A stretch of 5,811 nucleotides of DNA from Oscillospiraceae bacterium (lineage in GTDB: Bacteria > Bacillota > Clostridia > Oscillospirales > Ruminococcaceae). The DNA lies in NCBI GenBank assembly GCA_017396055.1, contig JAFQND010000036.1, positions 1 to 5,811 of the forward strand, given 5' to 3'. Positions within the stretch are counted from its first letter, which is position 1, and each line of letters opens with the position of its first letter. The position numbers were made by a program, and so were the translations under genes. Shown here in pieces: positions 1 to 4,950 of this stretch. The notes under the pieces were generated by a model, which saw nothing but the letters and a program-made list of their open reading frames with translations, was not told where the DNA came from and did no database searches.

Positions 1-296
1 ATTATCTGCATATCGACCCCGCCATCGAGGTCCTCGCCACCACCCGCTTCCCCGTTGTCAATTATTTCCACGCTGCCAACAAGCCTGTCGACATGCCCGT
101 CGCATGGACCAAGTTCTGGGGTCTGGGCCGCGTCTTCTATACCTCCCTCGGACATCACGACGATGTCTTTGAAAAATCCCCCTCTGCCGAAGTGCTGATG
201 GAAAGAGGCATGCTCTGGGCTGCCGGCGGCAAGGAATATGCCGAAAAGAACGGCCTTGACGCATCTGTTTACGAAAACACCGCTAAAATGTACTAA
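1..296 (+). CDS. ThuA-like domain protein, C-terminal part (5' end outside window)
   Basis: Reading from base 3, an open frame of 97 codons runs to TAA at 294-296, so only the C-terminal part of the gene is here. Residues seen include HIDPAIEVLATT (3-14), MPVAWTKFWGLGRVFYTSLGHH (split as MPVAWTKFWG 31-40 and LGRVFYTSLGHH 41-52) and RGMLWAAGGK (68-77). The order P-V-x-W-T, W-G-x-G-R-V-F-Y, L-G-H-H-D and R-G-x-L-W-A is the familiar C-terminal pattern of the ThuA (trehalose utilisation) family, which has a class-I glutamine-amidotransferase-like fold but lacks that enzyme activity. The exact reaction is poorly established for the family. The next gene starts 21 bases on, in the same direction, and encodes a Gfo/Idh/MocA oxidoreductase. 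That is the same gene pairing as thuA-thuB of Sinorhizobium, so co-transcription and a role in sugar or glycoside oxidation are inferred. Identification to family is firm; the substrate is unknown. Confidence 0.85.
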   Translation, partial: YLHIDPAIEVLATTRFPVVNYFHAANKPVDMPVAWTKFWGLGRVFYTSLGHHDDVFEKSPSAEVLMERGMLWAAGGKEYAEKNGLDASVYENTAKMY

Positions 297-317
297 GACA
301 AAAGGAGTGTTTCTGTT

Positions 318-1415
318 ATGTTGAAAGTCGGTATGGTAGGCGTCGGCTGCATCAGCGGCATCTATCTGAAAAACTTCTTTGAGACCTTCAAGGATGTAAA
401 ACTCGTCGCTGTCTGCGACCTGATCCGCGAGCGCGCCGAAAAAGCAAAGGAAGAATGGGGTGTCGAAAAGATCTATGACACCATGGACGAACTGTTTGCC
501 GATCCCGAGATCGACATCGTCCTCAACCTGACCAGACCCTATCAGCACTATGACGTCTCCAAGGCAGCTCTGCTGGCCGGCAAGCACGTCTATTCCGAAA
601 AGCCTCTGGGCGCTGACCTCGCCGAGGGCGAAGAGCTTGTGAAGATCGCCGCAGAAAAAGGTCTGCTCATCGGCGGCGCACCCGACACCTTCATGGGCGC
701 CGGCATCCAGACCTGCCGTAAACTGATCGACGAAGGCCTCATCGGCACTCCCATCGGCGGACGTCTTGTCATGGCAAGCCACGGTGTCGAGACCTGGCAT
801 CCCGATCCCGATTTTTATTATCAGCGCGGTGGCGGCCCCCTGTTCGACATGGGACCCTATTATCTCACTGCACTGATCAACATGCTGGGCGGTATCAAAA
901 AGGTCATGGGTTATTCCCACACTGCCTATGATACCCGCCTCATCACCGCCGAACCCCATGTGGGCGAGATCATCGAGGTCAATACCCCCACCCATATCGA
1001 GGCATTCATCACCCTCGACAGCGGCATCACCGTTTCGCTGCTGACCAGCTTTGACGTTTATCAGTCCAAACAGACCAATATCGAGATCTACGGCACCAAG
1101 GGCACCCTCTATGTCCCCGACCCCAACATGTTCAGCGGCGACATCGTCTTCTATAACGGTGAGACCGGCGAGACCGAGACCTATCCTGTCGAGTTCGACT
1201 ATGCCGAGAACTCCCGCTGCCTGGGCTTGGATGATCTGGCAAAAGCCATCGAGACCGGCCGTCCCGGACGCACCACCTCCAAACAGACCTTCCACGTTCT
1301 GGAAACCATGGCCGGCATCATGAAGAGTGCCGAGACCGGTGAGCCCTATGTCCTCACCTCCCACTTCGACCGTGAGGCTCCCATGGATCCCACCCTCGAG
1401 CACGGCGTACTGTAA
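318..1415 (+). CDS. Gfo/Idh/MocA family NAD(P)-dependent oxidoreductase
   Basis: The 365-residue protein has the usual length for this family of cytoplasmic sugar, inositol or glycoside dehydrogenases. An N-terminal Rossmann fold is shown by KVGMVGVGCISGIY (3-16, glycine-rich dinucleotide loop) and by VAVCD (30-34), whose Asp ends the second strand. The signature EKPLG (94-98) carries the expected catalytic Lys95. The C-terminal substrate domain starts near 125 and contains GGGPLFDMGPYY (171-182). In the common form of that motif a His and an Asp follow the DxG; here the aligned positions are Tyr181 and Thr184, so the catalytic site differs from myo-inositol or glucose-fructose enzymes. The start is fixed by AAAGGAG at 301-307. 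The gene sits 21 bases after the ThuA-like gene and ends 12 bases before a strong terminator, so it is probably the last gene of that operon. The substrate cannot be told; a ThuB-like role on a disaccharide or keto-sugar is an inference from the neighbour. Confidence 0.93.
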   Translation: MLKVGMVGVGCISGIYLKNFFETFKDVKLVAVCDLIRERAEKAKEEWGVEKIYDTMDELFADPEIDIVLNLTRPYQHYDVSKAALLAGKHVYSEKPLGADLAEGEELVKIAAEKGLLIGGAPDTFMGAGIQTCRKLIDEGLIGTPIGGRLVMASHGVETWHPDPDFYYQRGGGPLFDMGPYYLTALINMLGGIKKVMGYSHTAYDTRLITAEPHVGEIIEVNTPTHIEAFITLDSGITVSLLTSFDVYQSKQTNIEIYGTKGTLYVPDPNMFSGDIVFYNGETGETETYPVEFDYAENSRCLGLDDLAKAIETGRPGRTTSKQTFHVLETMAGIMKSAETGEPYVLTSHFDREAPMDPTLEHGVL

Positions 1416-1427
1416 AAGAAAACAGTA

Positions 1428-1460
1428 AAAAAGTCCCCTCTTCTGGAGGGGACTTTTTGT
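1428..1460. terminator. Bidirectional rho-independent terminator
   Basis: A perfect 13-bp stem pairs 1428-1440 with 1446-1458 around a 5-base loop (TTCTG). It has a GC-rich core (GTCCCCTC/GAGGGGAC) with A-tract and T-tract flanks on the two sides. The T run on the plus strand ends the Gfo/Idh/MocA gene. The A run gives a U tract on the minus strand, so the same hairpin can end transcripts arriving from the lipoprotein gene that stops at 1494. Confidence 0.93.
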
Positions 1461-1493
1461 TAGGAATCAGGATTCCAATAACAGAAAAAAGCT

Positions 1494-1883
1494 TTACTCG
1501 ATTCGGATGTCCACGTTCTCGACTTCAACCGATACTGTAATATCCCGGTCCGACGGATTCAGGATACCCACACCGATTTTGAACCATGCACCTTTCTCGG
1601 CACTTATTCTGGCAGCTTCTCTTTGTTTTACCGTTACCGGCTCATAAGTATTTTGCCCGTCCGTTCCAGCAGGCGCCAAAACGACCTGCGTAGAAGCAAT
1701 ACCGGCTCCAGCCGAAACTATAATATAGTCCTTCCGGGGAGAAATTTCTTCATCCGAATAAACAAAAGCTCTTGTGCTGCCCGCCGGTATGACGATTTCA
1801 ACTGTATGCTTTTCTCCGCTGCTGCAGCTAACCAGGCCAAATGTACAAACCAGAAACAGGATCACAGCAATCAATTTCTTCAC
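1494..1883 (-). CDS. Small predicted lipoprotein of unknown function
   Basis: The 129-residue protein opens with a clear lipoprotein signal: MKKL, a hydrophobic stretch (5-18) and the lipobox LVSC (17-20) followed by SSGE. Cys20 should be lipidated and the mature 110 residues held on the outer face of the membrane. The mature part is rich in short beta-prone stretches such as HTVEIVIPAGS (26-36) and DITVSVEVENVDIRIE (114-129), with GAWFKIGVGILNPSDR (98-113) in between. It has no cysteine after Cys20 and no catalytic motif I recognise, which suggests a small beta-sandwich or binding protein. The start is a GTG, chosen because AAAGGGAG lies 7 bases upstream and the signal peptide begins there. 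It is the most distal gene of the minus-strand block, 37 bases after a phosphodiesterase-like remnant, and ends before the shared terminator. Similar small lipoproteins seem familiar from Clostridia, but I cannot name the family. Confidence 0.85.
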   Translation of the reverse strand: MKKLIAVILFLVCTFGLVSCSSGEKHTVEIVIPAGSTRAFVYSDEEISPRKDYIIVSAGAGIASTQVVLAPAGTDGQNTYEPVTVKQREAARISAEKGAWFKIGVGILNPSDRDITVSVEVENVDIRIE

Positions 1884-1890
1884 ACAATCA

Positions 1891-1898
1891 CTCCCTTT
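1891..1898 (-). promoter_or_regulatory. Ribosome binding site deciding the GTG start of the lipoprotein
   Basis: On the minus strand AAAGGGAG is followed by seven bases (TGATTGT) and then GTG at 1883-1881. This spacing is ideal, and translation from that GTG gives an uninterrupted lipoprotein signal peptide. Confidence 0.75.
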
Positions 1899-1920
1899 TA
1901 CCGGATCAGAATCTGTCGTT

Positions 1921-1980
1921 TTACTTTAAACTCTTCCCTTCCCATTCGAGCGAAGAAGGTACTTCCATCACGCCGGAGAC
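1921..1980 (-). pseudogene. C-terminal remnant of a second phosphodiesterase gene
   Basis: Read on the minus strand, this stretch encodes VSGVMEVPSSLEWEGKSLK followed by TAA at 1923-1921. The intact phosphodiesterase upstream ends VADVMGVPVAPEWEGKSLK and stop. The two tails align without gaps, with the final eight residues identical. The DNA differs mostly at third positions: GGG for GGA, AGT for AGC, TTA for CTG, AAG for AAA, TAA for TGA. No further homology is visible beyond base 1983, where the reading frame runs into the end of the GNAT gene. It is therefore a cut-off tail of a diverged paralogue rather than a fresh duplication, and it has no start of its own. It is much too short to be a functional enzyme. 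Confidence 0.8.
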
Positions 1981-1988
1981 ATTTGAAC

Positions 1989-2417
1989 TCACTCTGTTAC
2001 AGCAAACCCGACCTTTTCAGCCGTCCTTCTCATGGCGGTGTTCGTATCTTTTGTGGTGCAGGTGGCGACCCTGCCGGCGCTCAGAATGATAGCCGTACAA
2101 TGGCTGACGACTTTTTCGCCGTAACCTCTGCACCGGTATTCCGGCAGAGTGGACACCGCCGCGACTTCCCATGCCGTATCGCTGTATTTCCACACGGCGG
2201 CGCGGGAGACGATTTTTCCGTCAGCCCAGATGACATAGTCATCCCAATTGTCATCATCGATACCATCGCTGAAATATTCCTCTTATGACAGCACATGCCC
2301 AAAAGCAGCGAAAAACTCAGCCAGCGATTCAAAGTTTTCGTTTATATCAAAGTCCGAAACACAGGCGTGGGTCGAGCCTCTGAAGGAGTCCTTTGTACAT
2401 TGAAGCTTGATGTTCAT
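1989..2417 (-). pseudogene. GNAT-family N-acetyltransferase interrupted by an in-frame TAA
   Basis: An ATG at 2417-2415 overlaps the stop of the phosphodiesterase gene by four bases (ATGA), an arrangement typical of translational coupling. It opens a 44-codon frame (MNIKLQCTKDSFRGSTHACV, then a segment ending AAFGHVLS) that stops at TAA 2285-2283. The same frame continues at once with EEYFSDGIDDDNWDDYVIWA and runs 97 further codons to TGA 1991-1989. The second part holds the GNAT core: VIWADGKIVSRAAVW (beta hairpin), WEVAAVSTLPEYR, then the acetyl-CoA loop RCRGYG (R-x-x-G-x-G), and a C-terminal TAEKVGF typical of the family. Rejoined, the product would be about 142 residues, a normal GNAT length. 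Because the frame is intact on both sides, a single nonsense change is the simplest explanation, and it looks recent. A shorter product from an internal start such as GTG 2195 would lack the first strands. Substrate unknown. A sequencing error at 2283-2285 is possible. Confidence 0.8.
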
Positions 2418-3184
2418 TTCAGGCTCTTTCCTTCCCATTCGGGGGCGACAGGCACACCCATCACGTCGGCGACGGTGGGTGAAAGGTCAATGATGCTCAC
2501 GCCGGTAAGTTCTTTTCCGGGGACTAAGTCTTTACCCACAAAGAACATGGGGATGGTCATATCCTCAGGCAGATCGGTGCCGTGGGCGCGGTCGTGACCG
2601 CCGTGGTCAGCGGTGACGATGACGGTATATTCATCGCCGAATTTCTCCAGCACCCGCTTGACGTTGCCAATGGCATGGCTGATATAGTCGAGGTAAGTCT
2701 CACTCATCCAGCCGGAATCGTGGCCGCCCTTTTCATCCGTCTCGACCATATAAAGGAAAACAAAATCAGGCTTCATCTTTTCGGTATAGGCGATCATCCG
2801 GTCGGTGAGAATGCCGTCGGTGTGTTCTTCCGAATAGGCATTGAGATATTCCGCCGCCAGAAGAGAAGCGGGTCTTGCCACATCACGAAGCGGATTCCAG
2901 CCGAAGTACATGGTGCATTTGCCGCCGGCATTGCTGACCTGTTCAAACAGACCGTTGATGGGGCGGACAGGGGGCATATACAGGTTGGTGGTGATGCCGT
3001 GCCGTTCGGGCGGAACACTGTGGAACAGCGACATATGACAGGGCAGTGTCACCGAAGGAAAAACGGTACGGGCATCAAGCGTAAAGCTGCCGCGCTTTTT
3101 CAGCTCCTCCACAAAAGGATTGCCGCAGTTTGCCACACCGTCGGGCCTCATACCGTCGATAGAAACCAGAATCACTTTATTCAT
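2414..3184 (-). CDS. Type I phosphodiesterase/nucleotide pyrophosphatase-like protein (alkaline phosphatase superfamily)
   Basis: The 256-residue protein has the two-metal hydrolase layout of the alkaline phosphatase superfamily, close to the phosphodiesterase/nucleotide pyrophosphatase branch. Visible elements are VSIDGMRPD (7-15, metal Asp10), FPSVTLPCH (42-50, Thr46 as likely nucleophile and metal ligand), HGITTN (62-67), ETDEKGGHDSG (148-158, Asp150 and His155) and TADHGGHDRAHG (191-202, Asp193, His194, His201). All expected ligands are present. It should hydrolyse a phosphodiester or phosphomonoester with two divalent metals, probably zinc. There is no signal peptide, so it should act in the cytoplasm, and it is shorter than the secreted NPP enzymes. 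AAGGAGGA lies 6 bases before the ATG. Its TGA overlaps the ATG of the GNAT gene. The unusual feature is its surroundings: a copy of its first 12 codons lies upstream (3294-3329) and a copy of its last 19 codons downstream (1921-1980). The exact substrate cannot be told. Confidence 0.9.
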   Translation of the reverse strand: MNKVILVSIDGMRPDGVANCGNPFVEELKKRGSFTLDARTVFPSVTLPCHMSLFHSVPPERHGITTNLYMPPVRPINGLFEQVSNAGGKCTMYFGWNPLRDVARPASLLAAEYLNAYSEEHTDGILTDRMIAYTEKMKPDFVFLYMVETDEKGGHDSGWMSETYLDYISHAIGNVKRVLEKFGDEYTVIVTADHGGHDRAHGTDLPEDMTIPMFFVGKDLVPGKELTGVSIIDLSPTVADVMGVPVAPEWEGKSLK

Positions 3185-3190
3185 ATAAAC

Positions 3191-3198
3191 TCCTCCTT
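3191..3198 (-). promoter_or_regulatory. Strong ribosome binding site of the phosphodiesterase gene
   Basis: AAGGAGGA on the minus strand, six bases before the ATG at 3184. It differs from the site in front of the duplicated start upstream (GGAGG, 7-base spacing), which shows that the two starts have independent upstream sequences. Confidence 0.8.
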
Positions 3199-3224
3199 AG
3201 AAAAAACAAAGTTCTGAATTATAA

Positions 3225-3265
3225 GCAAGAAGCCTCGCGGTTCGTCGGACCGCGAGGCTTCTTGC
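3225..3265. repeat. Perfect 17-bp inverted repeat (long hairpin)
   Basis: Bases 3225-3241 (GCAAGAAGCCTCGCGGT) are exactly complementary to 3249-3265, with a 7-base centre TCGTCGG. In RNA from either strand this gives a very stable hairpin. No clean T run follows on either strand (minus strand continues TTATAATTC), so it is not an ordinary terminator, although some termination or transcript protection is possible. It lies between the minus-strand promoter and the phosphodiesterase start, exactly where the duplicated gene start breaks off. It may be part of a palindromic intergenic repeat or MITE-like element; no second copy exists in this window. Confidence 0.85.
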
Positions 3266-3270
3266 CAAGT

Positions 3271-3287
3271 CATCAGCGAAGCTGATG
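3271..3287. repeat. Second, smaller perfect hairpin (7-bp stem, 3-base loop)
   Basis: CATCAGC at 3271-3277 pairs with GCTGATG at 3281-3287 around GAA. It sits five bases from the long hairpin, and the pair probably forms one structured element of about 63 bases. The TGA that ends the 18-codon leader ORF lies inside it. Confidence 0.75.
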
Positions 3288-3329
3288 TAGGGGCATGCCG
3301 TCAATAGAAACTAAAATTACCTTATTCAT
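3273..3329 (-). pseudogene. N-terminal remnant of a phosphodiesterase gene, now an 18-codon leader ORF
   Basis: On the minus strand ATG 3329-3327 opens MNKVILVSIDGMPLHQLR and stops at TGA 3275-3273. The first 12 residues are identical to those of the intact phosphodiesterase, but the codons differ at several third positions (GTA for GTG, TTA for CTG, GGC for GGT). After the Met of DGM the homology stops and the sequence passes into the hairpin element. The start keeps its own ribosome site (GGAGG at 3341-3337, 7-base spacing) and lies about 30 bases after a good promoter, so it is probably still transcribed and translated. It is best read as the original start of a displaced paralogue. It now acts in effect as a short upstream ORF in the leader of the phosphodiesterase mRNA. 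Confidence 0.8.
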
Positions 3330-3364
3330 AACCAAACCTCCGAAAGAAATATTCAGCTGGTTTC

Positions 3365-3393
3365 AGTTTAGCGCATCGCCAAAGGTGTGTCAA
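3365..3393 (-). promoter_or_regulatory. Sigma-A-type promoter for the minus-strand block
   Basis: On the minus strand a perfect -35 TTGACA (3393-3388) is followed by a 17-base spacer and TAAACT (3370-3365; 4 of 6 to TATAAT). Transcription would start near 3358 and give a leader of about 170 bases before the phosphodiesterase ATG, covering the 18-codon ORF and both hairpins. Confidence 0.75.
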
Positions 3394-3405
3394 GCCCGAA
3401 AACAC

Positions 3406-3434
3406 TTGTGCTTTTTCAGTTTTGGTGTTATGAT
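3406..3434 (+). promoter_or_regulatory. Extended -10 promoter for the isomerase-ccdA-tlpA operon
   Basis: TTGTGC (3406-3411) is separated by exactly 17 bases from TATGAT (3429-3434), and a TG one base before the hexamer (TGTTATGAT) makes an extended -10. Transcription would start near 3441, about 23 bases before the ATG at 3464, with AGAGGTGA (3452-3459) as the ribosome site. The two divergent -35 boxes are only 12 bases apart, so the two promoters could influence one another. Confidence 0.75.
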
Positions 3435-3463
3435 GATAAAAACCCCTTTTCAGAGGTGAAAGT

Positions 3464-4273
3464 ATGATCCTGAGCAGAAATACAAAAAACCCCGGTCTTT
3501 CCCATGGGGAATATTATGGGATGCTCGCCGCCGCCGGCTGGCAGGCAGTCGATCTGAACGAGACCTGTTTCCCCGAGCGGCTTATCGAAAACGAAAACTA
3601 TATCCATGAGGTCGCGGCTGCTGCACGCGGCGCCGGTCTTGTGATCGGTCAGTGCCACGCACCCATGTCCTTTGCCCTTCAGAACAGTACACCCGAAGCG
3701 GTGGAAAACCGCATCTGTGAGATCGAGCGCTGCATCGCCATCGCCGACGAGCTGGATATCCCCTATACCATCGTCCATCCCTTTTTCTATAACTGGAATA
3801 CCGAAGATCCCGATCCCGCTTTCACCGAAGATGTGAATATCCGCTATCTGAGACGGCTCTGTGACGCGGCAAAAAAGACGGTCATCTGTCTGGAAAATAT
3901 GCCCGCATGCGGATTCATCACCAACGGCAAAGAGATGAAAGCGATGCTCGAACAGGTCGGCTGTGACAAGCTGATGGTCTGTCTCGACACCGGTCTTCTC
4001 TTCTTCTGCGGCGGAAAAACTTCCGTTTTCTTTGCCGAAGTGGGCGGCCGGATCAGAACGCTCCATCTGCATGACTCTGCCCCGGGTCACGATCTTCACC
4101 TGCTGCCCTATACCGGCCGCGGTGACTGGAACGATCTCAAAGAGACCCTCCGCCGTTATGATTACAGCGGAACCCTCAACAGTGAAAGCGATTTCTCCTG
4201 TCGGATGCCGGCTGACCGCCGCCTGAAATGGGAATGCATCGAGCGTGAGATCATCACAAGCCTTTTGGAGTAA
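3464..4273 (+). CDS. Sugar phosphate isomerase/epimerase-like TIM-barrel protein (AP endonuclease family 2 fold)
   Basis: The 269-residue protein has the length and motif order of the xylose-isomerase-like TIM-barrel family, whose members isomerise, epimerise or dehydrate sugars and inosose with a divalent metal. Seen are QCHAP (63-67), VHPFF (104-108), CLENMP (142-147, Glu144 metal ligand), CLDTGLL (173-179, Asp175 metal ligand), LHLHD (200-204, His203 ligand), GRGDW (218-222) and NSES (239-242, Glu241 closing the metal site). The common form of the third motif is DTGH; here the His is replaced by Leu178, so substrate contacts probably differ. The metal-site set Glu-Asp-His-Glu itself looks complete. 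The ATG is preceded by AGAGGTGA and an extended -10 promoter. It has no signal peptide and should be cytoplasmic. Only four bases separate its stop from the next ATG, so it is transcribed with ccdA and the tlpA-like gene, an unexpected combination. The substrate is unknown. Confidence 0.88.
   Translation: MILSRNTKNPGLSHGEYYGMLAAAGWQAVDLNETCFPERLIENENYIHEVAAAARGAGLVIGQCHAPMSFALQNSTPEAVENRICEIERCIAIADELDIPYTIVHPFFYNWNTEDPDPAFTEDVNIRYLRRLCDAAKKTVICLENMPACGFITNGKEMKAMLEQVGCDKLMVCLDTGLLFFCGGKTSVFFAEVGGRIRTLHLHDSAPGHDLHLLPYTGRGDWNDLKETLRRYDYSGTLNSESDFSCRMPADRRLKWECIEREIITSLLE
4267..4270 (+). promoter_or_regulatory. Ribosome binding site deciding the ccdA start
   Basis: GGAG at 4267-4270 lies inside the last codons of the isomerase gene and 7 bases before ATG 4278. 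An upstream in-frame ATG at 4245 would add eleven hydrophilic residues inside the previous gene and has no comparable site, so 4278 is preferred. Confidence 0.75.
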
Positions 4274-4277
4274 CGAT

Positions 4278-4940
4278 ATGCAGTATCTCATCGTCTTTCT
4301 CGAGGGTATCATCACCTTTATCTCCCCCTGTCTTCTGCCCATGCTGCCGATCTATGTGACTTATTTTGCGGGCGGCGGCGAACGAAGCGCCAAAAAGACT
4401 CTGGCGAATGCCCTCGGCTTTGTGTTGGGATTCACCCTTCTCTTCACCGCCATGGGCGCCCTTGCCGGAACGGTCGGCCGCTTTTTCTCCAGCCACCAGA
4501 CAGCCGTCAACATCGTTTCAGGCTGTATTGTCATTCTGTTCGGTCTGAATTTTCTCGGTGTGCTGCGCTTTGAACTCTTCAGAGGTAACCGGAAAAAGAT
4601 GGATCTTCACGATCTTGGCTTTTTCTCCTCCGTCCTGTTCGGCATCATCTTCTCGGTGGGATGGACCCCCTGTGTGGGCGCTTTTCTCGGCTCGGCGCTG
4701 GCTCTCGCCTCCCAGCAGGGCAGCACGCTCGTCGGTGTACTGATGCTTTTATGCTATTCTGTCGGCCTGGGCGTTCCCTTTATCCTCAGTGCCGTGCTGA
4801 TCGACCAGCTGCGCTCGGCGTTCGGCTGGATCAAGTCCCATTATCACATCATCAATCTTGTCAGCGGTATCCTGCTGATCGTCGTCGGAGCCGCCATGGC
4901 TACCGGTCTTCTGGGCCGGCTGCTGGCATTTCTCAGTTAA
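4278..4940 (+). CDS. ccdA: CcdA/DsbD-type thiol-disulfide transporter (cytochrome c biogenesis CcdA family)
   Basis: A 220-residue membrane protein with about six hydrophobic helices, the standard size of CcdA. The first helix carries FISPCLLPMLPIY (14-26) with Cys18 among prolines, and the fourth carries GWTPCVGAFLGSALA (128-142) with Cys132. This pair of proline-flanked cysteines in helices 1 and 4 is the diagnostic redox pair of CcdA and the DsbD core. The protein takes electrons from cytoplasmic thioredoxin and hands them to an extracytoplasmic thioredoxin-like partner. That partner is almost certainly the product of the next gene, which starts 10 bases after this stop. In Bacillus CcdA serves cytochrome c maturation and spore formation, but no cytochrome genes are seen here, so a general reducing role outside the cell is equally likely. 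Family assignment is firm; the final target is not known. Confidence 0.93.
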   Translation: MQYLIVFLEGIITFISPCLLPMLPIYVTYFAGGGERSAKKTLANALGFVLGFTLLFTAMGALAGTVGRFFSSHQTAVNIVSGCIVILFGLNFLGVLRFELFRGNRKKMDLHDLGFFSSVLFGIIFSVGWTPCVGAFLGSALALASQQGSTLVGVLMLLCYSVGLGVPFILSAVLIDQLRSAFGWIKSHYHIINLVSGILLIVVGAAMATGLLGRLLAFLS

Positions 4941-4950
4941 GGAGAGATCT

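Noticed and set aside
1463..1476. Short palindrome GGAATCAGGATTCC after the terminator
   Set aside because: Six-base arms with a 2-base centre are too short and unstable, and likely chance; no role can be supported.
1623..2288. Plus-strand open frame of 221 codons across the lipoprotein and GNAT region
   Set aside because: It runs antisense to a gene with a signal peptide and to a recognisable GNAT gene; the translation is not protein-like and has no ribosome site.
2081..2332. Minus-strand 83-codon frame overlapping the GNAT stop region
   Set aside because: It is in another frame from the GNAT gene and shows no GNAT motif; the real frame is interrupted by a stop and not by a frameshift.
2582..3217. 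Plus-strand open frame of 211 codons opposite the phosphodiesterase gene
   Set aside because: Antisense shadow of a gene with complete metal-site motifs; no ribosome site and low-complexity His/Ile-rich translation.
3225..3265. Long hairpin as a standard rho-independent terminator
   Set aside because: The stem is strong but no run of T follows on either strand, so ordinary intrinsic termination is not supported.
3185..3358. Riboswitch in the phosphodiesterase leader
   Set aside because: Nothing beyond two simple hairpins and a short ORF is seen; no conserved aptamer core that I recognise.
3382..3414. Imperfect inverted repeat between the divergent -35 boxes as an operator
   Set aside because: Only a few bases match (AAAG/CTTT and GTGT/ACAC) with unequal spacing, too weak to call a regulator site.
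4245..4277. Extended N-terminus for CcdA starting at 4245
   Set aside because: The extra eleven residues lie within the isomerase coding region, are not membrane-like and have no ribosome site, whereas ATG 4278 has GGAG at the right spacing.
3428..4342. Minus-strand open frame of 304 codons opposite the isomerase gene
   Set aside because: It is longer than the true gene but lies antisense to it, lacks a ribosome site, crosses the promoter and ccdA start, and its translation has no coherent domain; the plus-strand frame has clear isomerase motifs.
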